Both the position numbers and the translations under genes were made by a program. 64,000 bases of DNA from Muricea muricata (taxonomy: Eukaryota > Cnidaria > Anthozoa > Malacalcyonacea > Plexauridae): contig OY979724.1 in NCBI GenBank assembly GCA_963855995.1, positions 4,850,558-4,914,557 on the forward strand. The letters run 5' to 3'. Below are positions 11,560-24,794 of the stretch, one piece after another. Numbering within the stretch: position 1 is the stretch's first letter; the number at the start of each line of letters is the position of its first letter. Below the pieces are notes generated by a model. It worked only from the letters and a program-made list of their open reading frames with translations. It was not told the DNA's origin and did no database searches.

Positions 11560-13745
11560 CTTACATAGTCTTATATAAACCTGTGAAATTTGAAAACAAA
11601 TCTTAATCTTTCTTCGACGAAGAGGGCTGAAACCAGACCTAAATAATTCTAGGGAGAACAGCTTGTCTTTACTAGAAGACCATGCTCAGTTAGTAATATT
11701 AAATTACGAATAGCATCGTTTACAATTTTATCAGACAAGGTGTTTGTGAATTACGACGAAAGTTTGTCTTTTAATGAATTCAGTACATGATTAAACTTTA
11801 ACTCCAGTGCATGACCAAACTTTCACAAGAGCAAATTGTTGCGAGCTGTTACTACTGTCGTACTGTGAAAATAGCGACAAAGCTTCTGTTCATGAATAAA
11901 ATAAATTGAAATAAAATAAGGTCGCTACATAGTAGCTACCATACAGTGGGTATCAAAATAATTTGCATCCAACTTTGACAGACTGCTGTTCCTAAAATAC
12001 TGAAGTAAAGGAAATAATTTGTATAACGGGGTTTGAGAATACAGAAAAGCCTATCAGGTTTACGATTATATCGCTCTTATATCCATACGACCTAAAATGA
12101 CGGAGTAATCGTCTGTTAAACATGGTCGCTTGAAACTAATTTTTTCAAAATTCAAAGGGAGACGTACAAACAAAAGATAATGCACATTTAATTAATCAGC
12201 AAACTGATATGTGACAAAATTTTCGCAAATTGGATTCGTCTTATTTTGGTACAGACTGTACTTTGATACACTATCGTAAATTCCTACCTTGACAAGAATG
12301 TTCCCTTTAAACAGCAATCACATTTGTAGTCTGCGACTTAGCGTCGAAAACACAACATAATTTCAATATTGTTAAACAAATTGAGCAGGGATTTCCCCAA
12401 AGTAAAATCATGTTTTTAGACACAACTTCCACATGACCTTATATGGTAATTTTCACTGCTGGTTGCTGTTTCGTTATTGTTATTGCCATGGTGATGACGA
12501 TCACCAACCGTGTTTCCACACTGACAAGCGACAAAAATGATCAGATCAAAACACAAACGCATTTTAAACACACACGCACTTTGCTTATGTCGTTAAATTT
12601 TGCATCTATGTCCAAATATGCATTCACCACATTAAAAAGATTTCTTAAAATAAGAACTTAACTATGCTGGAATGTTTCTACTTTAATAATCCAAACTGTA
12701 ACTTTGTTGGTTTTTAGAAAGAAAATAGCGTACCGGTAGGTCGATTATTCCACATGCATCGAATGTGTTCTTTATGTATGAAGTATTTATTTTTTACGAG
12801 AGTCAGGGTATTCACGGTGAAGGAAAGACTAAGACTTTACTTTAGCCATGTGCCTTGTTTTTAATAGTTTGTTGCATTAAGCATCCACTGGTATGCACTT
12901 CTTCGAATTCAAAAATTTTTTACTTCGCAAATAAAAGCCAGTCAACTGGTTTCAAACTAAATCTAAATCTAACAACAAAGTCGTAGCTAATAAATAATAT
13001 CAGTTTTCAAAATTGAAAAATTATGTTGAATTGATACAATGCCCTGGAGATGTTCATGTATAGTTAGTCGCACGAGTTTGAATGCAATTTGAAAATAATA
13101 TGCACTAGCAATTTTCTCAATGACGCCAACACGCATGCATTGCAAAAATATCGCACATAATTTCACATGTGAAATTTTATGTGGCATTGGAGCACTTCAC
13201 ATGTGGAAATGATAATTTCACGTGCGAAACAAATACGTACAAATTTTATATGTGAAATTTGTGTTGCGGGTAATTTTTCACATGCTTGTAACATGCGAAA
13301 GTCAATTTCACATCTGAAATCAACAAATTACTCGTGGTTTAACTTTCTTTTCTTTTATCTGGTCGTTTATTTTAATGCATCAATGTCATTTTACCTTGCT
13401 TCATGTCCTGGCTAAGCGGGAACACACAAACAGCCATGCTAGTACATGACTTTACAAACATGGTTAGTAGGCATGTTAGTCAAATCACACTAATCCCAAG
13501 TGCACATGTTCAAACTACAATCAACTGTCAAGGAATATTGGATCAGGAATAGACCATGCGCTAAAGCAACCATTGCATAAATAAATATAAGATTCCTAAA
13601 TGGCAGAAAGCTTGAAATAATTAATAGTTTAAATAAAATTATGGGAAAAGATAAACAACATTTGGAGAAGGTGTAAAGAACGTTTGAACATAACATATGA
13701 AATACGACAAACTGGAATTCTATTGCCATATCCCTTCAAATTAAT
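11560..13745. repeat. Diverged copy of the 0.7-4.4 kb repeat segment
   Basis: Same order and orientation as the left-hand copies, with many substitutions and indels. Recognisable blocks include the CGACGAAGAGGGCTGAAAC-like block near 11.62 kb, the CCTACCTTGACAAGAATGTT block at about 12.28 kb, the TTGTTGCATTAAGCATCC block at about 12.87 kb, and the block with AGGAATATTG and ATCAGGAATAGA at about 13.53 kb. With the left copies it flanks the RNase L-like gene in direct orientation. No preserved protein frame was found. Confidence 0.75.
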
Positions 13746-13749
13746 ACCT

Positions 13750-14867
13750 TCAAAACTTCCACTTAAGCACGAGAATTTTCCGTCTCCTAAATAATAATGG
13801 GATAATTACAGAATATACTAGAAATACATGCATGCAGCAACCCCTCGCCACTAACTAAGAGCATGCAACTATATTTTCGGAATTACATGAAGTATTGAAA
13901 TAGGTTGTTGTCATAGCAACACGGCAATTGTTATTTATATTAATTTTTCAAAAAGACAAAATATTGGGTTTTTAATCCTTGTTTTATTGACAAATTTTTA
14001 AAATGGCACAACATTTGTCATCGGTATGTTATTACGCCTAATGTAAGCTTAAATTTGGTATAAAATACGACCTACTAATTACATTTATTAGACGTTTTGA
14101 AATATTTATGAAACTAAATTTTTATCTACATAAACTTTGAGTTTGAAACAAAACCGTTTCAAGCCAATTTTGTATCTTGGCTCATATTCTTTTACATGTA
14201 AAGGTCGTCAATATTTTGAAATACAGTAATAAGAAGACAGTCTTGCATTTACAAAACATAAACTTACTCTGGAATTTAAACAATAAACAGTGAATAAACT
14301 GGAGGAGTACGGCTACGCCGGCCTTTATAAAGCATTAAAACACAAGTATAAATACGCATTATCAACAAACTTGCCTTGTGTTTCACGCCGTAGTCAATTC
14401 TTGGCGCTTCTCTGTATTTTCCCAGAATTGATCTCTCTTCAAGAGTCAAGGACCACCCTTCGTTGGTTGTTAAAGTTGCCAAATCTTTTTGCAAAATAAA
14501 AAATATTGTAGTGCAAAAAGCAAATTTAGATATTTGCTGTCAGTTGAATTCGTGATTAATCAATCAACAATAAATTTTAAATCTGGCCAATCAGTGTTAG
14601 CCATTCATGATAGTCCGCCATATTATTGAGATCAGTGAGGACATACCACTTTTACTACCTATCACGAGCAACGACTTTCAACTCCGCTAATACGAAATTA
14701 GTAACCCTCGCCCCGGGCTTACGCCCGGAACGGCGTTTCGCGCCGTTCGCTCGGGGAATATAATTACAGTATGAGATTATATGAAAATCTATCCTAAATT
14801 GAAATGTCTTAAATTGCACAAAATATTAAGAAAGTATAAAAATAATTCTAAAGACAAAATGTTTATT
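13750..14867. other. Intergenic, no gene seen
   Basis: Mostly anonymous AT-rich DNA. It includes a short GC-rich foldback (separate entry). Overlapping frames on both strands at about 14.28-14.50 kb show no recognisable domain. Confidence 0.5.
14704..14757. repeat. GC-rich foldback
   Basis: Two adjacent palindromes, one around CCGGGCTTACGCCCGG and one around ACGGCGTTTCGCGCCGT, form a compact GC-rich hairpin cluster in AT-rich surroundings. This is typical of a small dispersed non-autonomous element. Confidence 0.6.
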
Positions 14868-17800
14868 TTAGAGTTTAGGTTGAGCTATTTGTTCCAATTC
14901 TTGATACAATTGATCGATTTCCCCAGTGAATCTCTTTTGCATTGTGAATCGTTTTGATTTGAGAGTTGGAGTAAGCAGGCCGTTCTCCACATTGAATAAT
15001 TCCGAGTGTAAAAGAATGTTCTTGACCTGCAAATGAAAACTAAGTCGGAAAAACGAAATTGAAGTTTTAAGGTTTGCATTTAAGGATTAAAGTTTTATCT
15101 CCATTCTATATTTATATTTTAAATTCTTGGTGTTTCCACAATATTGAAAACAAACAAGAAACTTAAGAAAGACAGCATATGAACGAGATCTGTGATCTTC
15201 ACTTACCTCAGCGAATGCAAGTTTACATCGAGAATCTCGCAATTTTTGAGATGAAAAATGTTCGATGTTATGAATAATGGTAGGAAAACGACGATTTGGA
15301 TTCGAAAGGCTTAGCTAGGTCCTTTCTAGATTCGATCAATTTAACATGTTTTTTAGTAATCTTTAAACAATTGGACGGATAAATGACGTTGAATGTGTGT
15401 ATTTTTATATAGATTTAAATATTTGCAATAAAAGATGGCGGAGGCGAAAAAGCTACCATCTTGTTCGTTGTAACATCACTTGCAAAGGCAAGCATATATG
15501 ACTACACTTCAACATCAACCAATCATCGTCGAGTGGTTTCATCGAGAAATACTGATTGAACTGAATATAAAGATTCCCTCCCCCCTCCCCACAGAAACGC
15601 TAGTTACACACTGAAAGTATAAACCAACACACTGTAATCAAACCTGCTCAAACGATGCCAGTTTTGCTTCTTTTCCTTTTGCAACGATATCCGTGAGAAT
15701 CATCTCTTTAACGTCCTGAATATTAATTTGAATCAATCGTGACGAGAGTTTTAATTTTAGTAAGCATAATTTTAGAAGTTTATAACAGCTATAGTACAAT
15801 TTGCAACGGACAAACCTTGTTTTGACATAATTCACCGAATGTTTGCGTCAAGCCATTGTCTGTAGCCCATTTCATAAGAACGTCTTCGTCTGGTACAATA
15901 ATTCCAACTATATATGACTGCACAACAAAAACGTATTATATAAGTTAGTCATGTGGTCAGGTCTGGCCCGCAGGTCATATGCTGGTCAACACGAAAAAAA
16001 TACCTAATACGTTTCGTGTTTGGATGGGCCCCTTAGGTACTTATATATTAGCACTAACTAGTAAATCAAAGTCTGCGTTACTTAGGCAAATATGTATCAC
16101 TCATATCCTTTGGTCTCGGCGTCATATGTCATTTGCAGTAGAAAATTATTTCTAGTCAAATACACCTCACACGTCACATTAATCTGACCTCATTTTTACT
16201 GGCCATGTATTGGACGTGGAATTGCAGGCCTAAAACTGATCTCTCTGAATATGTCAACTAAAGCGATTCTTTAACTGTCTGGCCGAGTACCTGTTTTTTT
16301 CAAGTGTATTACCTCATATGGTGGATCGTATGTGACCCGTGGGGACTCTCAGGGCCACTAAAGTCACATCAAGAACAAATAAGCCTTAAGGATGGCAACG
16401 AAATCTCACCTTAAGACTATAACCATGAACAAACGCTTGAGCTACATAAGGACTTTTGATATAAATATTCTCAATTTTGTCAGGAGCAATATATTCACCC
16501 TGAAACGAGGAATACAAATGAAACGTCATACACCATTATTAATCATGACATCACACAGTCAAGAATAACATAGTGGATTTCTTTTGAAGGTGCGCTGATT
16601 GAATGCTTGTTGTGAAATAAATATCTTATAACTCAGCAGGAAAAAGTACATTTATTACATTGAAAATGAGCGATGTAACCAACATTAATAATATACAAGG
16701 AAAGGTATCTGGACTGTGATTGGTCAATTTCAATGCAGTCAATCCCGGAGAGGAGTGCAAAAATCTGTGATAACTGTGCAAAAATCTGTAACAACAATGC
16801 AAAAATCTGTAACAACAGAAGAACCAATCAAATTTGACGTAGGAAAACGGGAGTGCAAATTTTCTTAACAAAAAAAAAAACAAACATGGCGAGTGAAATT
16901 TGGGAACGATTGCGGTCAAATTTGGCTGGGTTTTTAACTCTATTCTTTTAAATAAAATCCATTACTGTTGGGAAGTTCCGACTACTTTACGCGTATTTAT
17001 CACCGACGACGTAACGGGCGTAAATTTAAAGTTTTTAAGGAAAAAGTAAAGGGGAGCGATCGCAATGTAAGTACAGTTGTATTGTGTGTGTTCTTGCTTG
17101 GAATATTTCATTTTATATTATTAACAAGTAATAGCATGGTTTCTCGTGCAATTTTGAAATAGCATGCACTCGTGAGTTTTTAACGACGCCAAATTGTACT
17201 CGTCCTGCGGGTTTTGGCGTCATTGGAAAACTCTAATTACATTGTACTAATTACATTGGCTACATTGAAAATGTATACCAAACATGGGCATGCACTGGAG
17301 TTAAGACAAATTACCACCCTAAATACACATAAATTACGCTCGCCAGCCACCTCGGTAGCTTTGTGGTCAGAGCATTGCACCGGCGTAGGTTCCATTTCTG
17401 CCGGAGGACCCATAGTGCCTTCTTCAAGATCAAGTCCAGTCTGAAAATCATATGTGATGGCTTGCCGTGATGCAATTTGGTATTTGCAAGTATTGATATC
17501 CCGACAATCAAATGACATCAAGTCTGGCAACATCTTGCAGCGGGAATTATCAGTTTGCGAACGCAACCTGATAACATTTTTTTAGTCTAATAAACTTCTT
17601 GGAACAACATATGCGTAACGAGATATTTCTAGTTGTGTATAATTTCGCACCTGTGATAGCTTGAAGATGCACTTTCTTCGACCAATGATTTTTAATGTGC
17701 CGTTCTAAAGAAGAAAGCATTGCAATTTAACGCATACAACCTAGCAAAAAAAGTTGGTCCTTCGCAAATCTTAAACGGTAGACATTAGTCCTCTAAGCAT

Positions 17801-18468
17801 GTAAAGCGTAATGGGAGCACGCATGTTTCAAGTTTCGCAGTTTAAATATTACAGGTATTTGTGAACGGATTGTTTTATTAAGAACAAATTTACCATGTTT
17901 TTAAGAAGTGGCTCACACATATGATTTCTAAACTGAATTATAGTGCTCCTTTTATTGCCAAATGTGGAGACAGGTTCACGGGGATTACCTAGTTTGAGAT
18001 ATGGAACCGTCGTTCTAAAAAAGGATCGATAACCCGCCCATGGAGGAAATTTCCGCCGTCTGGAGAGGAGAGAGGGATGTGGCTTGAATTTGTATAGGAT
18101 GTCCGAGAGAGGGAGGAGGATTGTTAAGTTCCTCCAAACCAATGTTTTATTTGATCAGATCTAAGATCTACTTTCAGATCTCAGACATGCACGATGAAAA
18201 TCATTTTCTAAATACTTTTTGAGATCACAACATACGGCCTATTTTGAGATTACCTAGATCGATTTAAAACTACATGTCTGCAAATTGCGTTTATTATAGA
18301 GTTGCACGTTAATCTAAACACTATTTTTCATATCGAATATAAATCATACCGGCTTCCATTCGCCAATGTCTCCCGTATGAAGCCAGTTATCTTCACCTAT
18401 TACTTCTGCTGTTTTTTCATCTTGTTTCAGATATCCTTTGAACACATTCGGACCGTAAACACTGTCAC
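14868..18468 (-). CDS. Long-chain acyl-CoA synthetase (ACSL type), 3' exons
   Basis: Six exons in transcript order: 18468-18350, 17704-17651, 16499-16410, 15917-15816, 15715-15644, 15026-14868 (stop TAA at 14870-14868). All have GT-AG borders, and all junctions among these six are in phase. The peptide reads colinearly with vertebrate ACSL1/5/6: [54 protein letters not shown], then FGELCQNK and [12 protein letters not shown] near the C terminus. The enzyme activates long-chain fatty acids to acyl-CoA using ATP and CoA, normally at ER or outer mitochondrial membranes. The exon at 18468-18350 needs a one-base carry-over that the preceding exon does not supply (see the split exon and findings). 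An AATAAA hexamer on the minus strand (14867-14862) lies immediately after the stop. Confidence 0.9.
17343..17440. mobile_element. tRNA-derived SINE-like fragment
   Basis: In an ACSL intron. The segment resembles the A-box half of a tRNA (TGGTCAGAGCATTGCACC), followed by a degenerate B box (GGTTCCATTTC). A matching acceptor stem is missing, so it is not a functional tRNA gene. Confidence 0.4.
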
Positions 18469-19542
18469 CTGCATCACGAAATATAGCTCAGTTTAACGGT
18501 AGCAAGACCCAAGGTGAACAGAATTATATATATATATATGGCCAGGAGTATGTAAAATCGGTACTTGCATTATCACGTGCCTTTTGCGTAAACAATCACT
18601 AGTTAGACTCGATTGTTCCAGCATAGCGTTAACAATTGGCCAAACTACACACGTAAAAACCTCACAAGTTGTGGCAAGTCTGCAAACAAGCTGCCCACAA
18701 GTTGTGTTCACACGGCTTGTTGCTGAGCAAGTTTTGAAGAAGCTGTTAACAACTTGCAGCAATCTTAGTGATATCATCAGACTTTTCACAATATTGTTCT
18801 ACCGAACAAGTCCGATACCATCATGATATACCAATAAACCTTGTGTCGTCAGCCTTGTAACAGTCTTGTTCCATCAATACTGTACAAGACTTGCTAAAGA
18901 AATGTACGCATTGCATTGTGGGTGACCATGTCTTTTAATGCATTATTTTGTACAATTTGTATGTTCTCCTTTAGGGATGTTATCTATGCACCACTTTGAA
19001 CAATTGAATAATTCAAGAATTACTATTTTTGGATTGCAAAAACACGGTATTTTATCATTATTTATTTTAACTAGAATGTTCCGCTCATGCAACGTAGTGA
19101 TTTTCAGAGAGGCCATAAATTTTCAGTTGCTAAGCACATTTCAAACAAACATACATCGCCGTGCAGTACACACCAAAAAATAAACAACCTGTTTAGGGTT
19201 GATGAAAAAAGCATTAAAAAATGTCGTATATACAAGCTGCCCACATTGCGCAATGTTGTCAACAATATGCAGGATAATTCAGGCTCAACAATACTGAACA
19301 ATATTGTTGACAACATTGAGTAATGTGAGCAGTAAAGCATTGTTTAATCCTGTTTAATTTTCAACAACTCCGAACAGTATGCTCATTTTTTGCGATGTAT
19401 ATTACCAAAGTAGTCGACAGCTTTCTCAAGTTGTCGACGAGTTTTCAACAAATTGTCAACTATTCTATACGGTTTCCTCATTGCTGACATGATCATGCAT
19501 ATCTGAATAAAATACATCTATGTATTTAAAAAAAAATCATAC
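18469..19542. other. ACSL intron with CAACAAGTTG-type repeats
   Basis: Intron DNA. About 18.61-18.76 kb and 19.22-19.33 kb contain repeated, partly inverted CAAGTTGT / ACAACTTG and CAATATTG motifs, as in a dispersed repeat seen again near 42.2 kb. No exon was found. Confidence 0.5.
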
Positions 19543-19603
19543 CTTTCCTTGGTTGTTCGAAGTGTAATATTCCATCTCCGGGACGTCGACAAGCTTTATA
19601 TAA
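19543..19603 (-). pseudogene. ACSL exon, 3' half of an interrupted exon
   Basis: On the minus strand the conserved frame reads (Y)IKLVDVPEMEYY followed by TSNNQGK and a GTATGA donor, the expected ACSL continuation of the CNY peptide at 45.10-45.13 kb. No splice acceptor lies at the start of this conserved peptide. Instead it abuts TAA and then the GC-rich element end at 19604. A possible acceptor inside the element (TTAGCAG, about 19.62 kb) would add a few element-derived residues and keep IKLVDV in frame only if the preceding exon is read out of its conserved frame. The end phase does not match the next exon by one base. Confidence 0.65.
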
Positions 19604-20284
19604 CAAGACGCCTGCTAAGGCGTTCACTCCGCCTGCCGAGAAGAAAATTGGCACAAACGTAATTGCACTACCTATAGACTGCTCGGGAGTCGTAAAAAGC
19701 CGTCCGCTACTCCCCTATAGGATTTACCATTTGATACAGAGCCAAAGATGTTTGACAGCCTGAGTTAAAGAGAAAGTAAAGTAAAAAGTTAGCAACTGGA
19801 TGTTGAAAGATACTAGTCTTCCATTTGCAGACACTTGTAACGATATTTCTTCATTTGAAATGTTTAAGTCCTGTTTTAATTTTGTCTTAAGTTAGTCGTG
19901 CATGTGTATTATAAATCTTTGTGTCTTTACCTAAATGTTACCTGTCCCCCTCCCCCACCGTTGGGCTTATCTCTCTCCCTCTTTACATCCAGTTACTCGG
20001 TTGCTTGCGCACAGCGTCGGGTTTGTTCGTCGCCAGTCGGAAGTTGCTATCGGAAATTGCCAAATCAATTTTTTTCTTCACAAACTCATGATCAAAGGTG
20101 TTAAAATCTTTAAGATATTGATGGAATCCTGCCTTCATTTCAAGGTAATATGCTTAATTTTCTATCAGTAGTTTTACAAGAGTATCTAGATCTTATTCTT
20201 AGATCTTAGTTTTACAAGAGTATCTAGATACCGCTTCTACTTCGCTATGGACGTTGTCGAAGTAGAAACGGTATGTGGTCGTTC

Positions 20285-20640
20285 CGTCCCCCCCCCCCCG
20301 TCCCGTAACCGTTTTGTCCCATAGTAATTTGTTCTTTGAGTTGCTGCTGTTCAAATGGACCAAACCTTCTGAAAAACAGTTTGTGAGTTATTTATCCAAA
20401 CCACATACTAGCGAACATTACAACTTGCAACTGATGCCAAAAATTGTACCCCAGGTAAATTTGGTTCAGCAAAGTAAACACTGTATACTAGACAATGTTT
20501 CTAAGATTTCTGATGTCATCTAGATTTCTTATTACTCCAACATTTAATATTTTTAAAGTGGGTAAGTCGATGAAAGGGTTACGGGACAAAATTGTTATGG
20601 GACAAAAGGGTGGGGGACGAAACAGATGGGGGACAAAAAG
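20285..20640. mobile_element. MITE-like element with GGGACAAAA ends
   Basis: The left end (GTCCCGTAACCGTTTTGTCC) recurs in inverted form on the right, as GGTTACGGGACAAAA and further GGGACAAAA copies. A poly-C tract sits at the left. No coding capacity. Confidence 0.5.
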
Positions 20641-21051
20641 ACCATAAATCGTAGAAACGACAGTTTAGATTGAATCTATCGTTAGTATTCATGTTTGGTA
20701 GTAGGAGAACTAATAAGGTCTCATCAATAAATAAAGCACAAGTTTGTGTATTTTTGAGCTGTATTATTATGTTACAAATTAGGTCCCAGTATCCCCCATT
20801 TCCATCTATTTAACTTTATAACCCCTATAGCATTAGATCTCTGATATTGGTGAGTTTTGTGAGCCCAGGGTGCATTCCATGTAAGATGCACGCCCAAGAT
20901 ACTGTACGCCAAATGTTTTGAGCTGCCACGCCGAGTATGCATTTTCAAAATATATATTTTACTCATTGTGCACCAGTATGCCAGACACTAAAGCGATGCC
21001 ACGCCAGATATATGCAGCGTGGAGTGCAGAATGCACCCGGGTTGTAAGCAA

Positions 21052-21200
21052 TCAAGTGATTTGTTAAACCACTTGCCTTGTACCTCAAAGGTTGCAGGTT
21101 TGATGGTCACGTGGGTCTCCTCAATGTGATTTAAACCCTTTCATGATCAAGTCAACACGCTCTGCCAAAAGTCATGGGAGTTTCCACTGGGAAGGTTGAC
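21052..21200 (+). mobile_element. tRNA-derived SINE-like element
   Basis: Contains ACCACTTGCCTTGTACC and a degenerate B box (GCAGGTTTGATGG), followed by a non-tRNA body with GGTTGACAGGGTTA. The head resembles the 3' half of a tRNA. No intact tRNA fold. Confidence 0.4.
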
Positions 21201-21505
21201 AGGGTTACATTACTGTGTTCAGCATCAATGCCAATGCCTTGCTATCTTATTTTAACAGGCAAAAACTTTCATAGGCATAATTTTGAACAGAGCAGCAAGA
21301 AGCTCAACTTGAAACCAGTTTCACACCTACACTAATACCTAACTTGCATAATCAGGGTTCGAAATAAATCTGAAAAAATGGTTCGTGATTTTTTTCGAAA
21401 AAGTAGCCTGGAATACCTGCAAATTTCTGACACCTGAAATTGTGTCACGTCAGCAAATCAACATTTATATAAAATCGCGTAAAATCTTTCTTTGTATACG
21501 ATATG

Positions 21506-21963
21506 TACATTACAACCCTTGAAATTCAGAATTTTTCACCGCAGCAAAAAATTGCCGTCGTGAATTCGTCATTGTCAGTTTCACGTCGGCAATTTTCTGT
21601 TTCACGTCGGAAAAACAGTTTATGCTTAGTTTCAGGCCTTGAACGTTTCCAAAATTCATTTAGGCATATAAACGAAAGCTATACTCGTTAGTTTTCTTAT
21701 AATTTATTTAACTACACGTAAATGAAACCGAAGCGACTTCATCACTTGAAGTGACAAGAAGCGACTATCAAAGTATAACAATTTATTTGTGACGAAATTA
21801 GTCACGTTTTACTGTCGTGATTGGAATAAAATATTTGTTGACAAATTTTATATTCGCGTCGGCAAAAAATTGCCGCCGTGATGCGCTCTTTTCACAATTC
21901 ACGTCGGCAATCACGTCGGCAATCGCCGAATGCCGCCGCGAATTTCAAGGGCTGTACAATGTC
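21506..21963. mobile_element. MITE nested in the hAT element
   Basis: Inverted ends ACAACCCTTGAAATTC (left) and GAATTTCAAGGGCTGT (right). The interior is rich in CACGTCGGCAAT / ATTGCCGTCGTGA repeats in both orientations. Non-coding. Confidence 0.65.
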
Positions 21964-22082
21964 TGATTATATGAATTTCAACCCATAAAATATGTATATT
22001 TATAAAAAATGAAGGAAATCTATGGCTAGTATACTAATTAACAGTTAAAGTTCTCTTTTGCTTGGTCTCATATAAACAGTCA

Positions 22083-22922
22083 CTACTCGTTCTCGTCTTC
22101 TAAATCTGACATAACAAGGTCAGTTAGGTCCACAAAATTCGAGCCGTCATTAAGTTTCCTTTGTTTTTCCGGATATTTGTGCGAAGATGATGTCAGTCGT
22201 CGAATAGACGCCTGAAACCACTTCTCAATGCTAGGATTTGGATCAAATCCTTTGCACGATGGGCCTTCCTCTCCAATACGCAGTAGCGCATCTAGACGGT
22301 CTCGGCTTAGCCAGTTATGCCAATCACTCTTCACGCGTGCCATTCTTGAAAACATCCTTTCCAACTTTGCGTTGCTAGATGGTGTGACCAGGAGAATTTC
22401 AATTATATCCAGGATATTTCTGCATTCACGTCTGACATCCGCATTCGTAATAATCTTCCTCCACACATCAAGGTACTTCGCGGACTTGTCTTGACAACAA
22501 TGGGCGTCACATTCCCCTTAAAAGCTTGCCACTCAGGGAGAATTTCAGCAATATTGCAACGCTTCTACAACGCTTGCATCAGTGCTACCATTGTTCAGGC
22601 ATGAAAAAATCTTGCATTTGCCAAGTCTTTCGCTAGACTGTCCCTAGTGACTTCAGCAATGTTTTCAATGTATTTATTATAGCTTCCTTGTGGGCATCAC
22701 AACTTTCGACGTGCTTTTTCACGGCATCTTTTTCCACTTTTTGTGTTCCAGTTACCCAAATGTCTGAAAAATTCTTTAAACTTTGGATCCTGTCTCGCCA
22801 CCTTTTGCAATCCTTACATCGCAATTTTATCGCTTTACCTGCTTTAGCGTCATACTCTAAGTTACAACAACCTAACTCTTTTCCCCACTTTTAACAGTTT
22901 TTGCTCCAGCTTCCTTCGGCAT
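22083..22922 (-). pseudogene. hAT-family transposase remnant (ZNF862-like)
   Basis: The frame starts with MPKEAGAK at 22922 and is frameshifted near 22.87 kb. It continues with a TTF/BED-like zinc-finger segment (CKDCKRW...CDAHKEA, 22633-22824) and, after a gap with stops, the C-terminal hAT dimerisation region at 22083-22466. That region has SNAKLERMFSRMARVKSDWHN and LDALLRIGEEGP, the usual ERxFS..R.K...R..L....L pattern. The central catalytic RNase-H-like region is almost entirely missing (about 0.84 kb in place of about 2 kb), so it is inactive. Confidence 0.8.
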
Positions 22923-24588
22923 GTTTAGTCTCATTCATAAAGATATCTCACTAGTCAAATGACAATAGTATTAGCGAATAGCGAATTTGATTATTTTGCG
23001 TTTTGTCAAAAATGTCAAAGTGATTAAATTTCGCGGCGGCTATAAATAAACCATAGAAATAAACATGCAAAAAATAACACGCGAGAATAAATATGCGAAA
23101 CATTTGCCGGAGCTAAAGAACGGAAATCATATTCTGATAATGCACGAAGAAAGATGGCGAATAAGGAATGCGAAAGTTTTGTGTTTTCATATCAATTTTA
23201 ATCGTACTTAATTGCATCACTGCCGTTCGCCAGTCCACACAGTGAAATTTTACCATTGATGTAAATTAACAAAATGTTTTTTCGTGAATAACAGTTAACA
23301 AATTGTGATTCGTGATTTTCACGAATTTTTAAAAATTCTGATCGTGAACATTGCAATTTGATTCGTGATTCACGAATCACGAATCGTTATTTCGAACCTT
23401 GATAATAGGTTGTTAGCAAATGTTAGCAAATAAAGTTGATAACTCAATCAAGCAATCGCTCAAATCACACAGGAGCCTAAACAGTTGCAAAAAAAACAAA
23501 AATGCCCTCGTCATAGGTGCTGGAACAACTGTCATACGTTGGTTAAAGTAGGGTTGCTTTCTCCTTAAGCAGTCCAAGTGTAGGTGAAAATAGACATGTC
23601 CTTCTTTGGATGGGTCACAAAATTTCCTATTCATTTGTGATATAACAACTAGATCATAAGGTGGTCTTGCAGTGGCTCCTACTTGTTGGAAACTATTTGT
23701 TTTTAATGCACATTTTGATACCAAAACATGCATATTCATTGCCATTTAAAATGGACCCTTGGATCTATAACTGAAGCCTTTGTAATTTTCCTCCGTTTTG
23801 CCTTTTTGTTTATATGTGAGTTTAGAAAATATATTGTTTCTTGCCTAATTCAGTACCTTTGATTATATATGGCAGGTTGAACTAAAAAAAATAATGGAGA
23901 TTTTTGCTGTTTGGTTTGACAATGATGCCTATGAAAGTTTTTGCCTGTTGAAATGAGGTGGGAAGGCATTGGAAACAATGCAACACAACAAATAAAAGGC
24001 TGTATGTCGACCTTACAACTTTTGCCAGTTTTTAATAAAAATTGCTTGTCCAATTTATGCAAATTCATTTGGAAATGCCAGTTGATCTGCCAGCTTTGGC
24101 AACCACTTTAAGTTGACGCTAGTAGTTGACAGAATAGTTCATGCTCATATAGGTTTTTATCGAATTCTTAATCTTTTTCCCAGCCTTTGACATCATAAAC
24201 TTATGATTTTCATAATACATGGCGATGTTTATGTTTTAAAAAATATAATTATTTTATCCATCATAAAAAATATGTCAAGAAAGACAGTGGTGAATGTATT
24301 GTTAATGTTGTGAGTGTTAATTTTGCTGACAAATGCATCTGGTCACTGGGCGTGGGCAATGAGAAACTGGCATTCTCAATACATTTATTGTATTTAGAAT
24401 TATCAAAGACTTGTGAGAGCCAGTGACCTATCTTGGTTGTCACTGTCAATATTATATATAGATGATATTACACGATGGCACAAAGATATGAAGATTAAGT
24501 CGAAACAAGCTAACAGAGAACATATAAATCCCGCGTGAAAACACACGCGTTTTTCAGTGTTACATACTTTTTCATATCTTCACTAGTG

Positions 24589-24794
24589 AAAACACATAAC
24601 AACGGTAACTCCGAAAAAAGACAACATTTTTGTGATTCTACGTTTCGACTTTGATTCATCTAGCTGTATCATATTACATATATAAAAACACATGCACTTG
24701 TAATGTTATTCTTTCCTGATGATGACTAAATAAAGTCGAAACGTAGAATCACAAAAATGTTGTCTTTTTCGGAGTTACCGTTGTTATGTGTTTT
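24589..24794. mobile_element. MITE, long inverted arms
   Basis: Arms of about 62 bp (24589-24654 and 24732-24794) with few mismatches, including CAACGGTAACTCCGAAAAA and its inverse. The same sequence family recurs at 25520-25660. Confidence 0.8.

Larger units (their letters stand above)
21353..23401 (-). mobile_element. Degenerate hAT transposon with terminal inverted repeats
   Basis: Ends are CAGGGTTCGAAATAA at 21353 and its inverted partner TTATTTCGAACCTTG ending at 23401, with CAGGG-type termini typical of hAT elements. Inside is a broken transposase (22083-22922, minus) and a nested MITE (21506-21961). An 8-bp target duplication is not perfect; ATAAT is shared at both flanks. A GATTCGTGATTCACGAATCA-like palindromic subterminal region lies near the right end. 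Confidence 0.75.

Noticed and set aside
19604..19690. Coding frame reading VPIFFSAGGVNALAGVLL and its relative at 43.04 kb
   Set aside because: The similarity is a repeated palindromic DNA element, not a conserved protein: the two copies differ by indels and adjoin unrelated genes.
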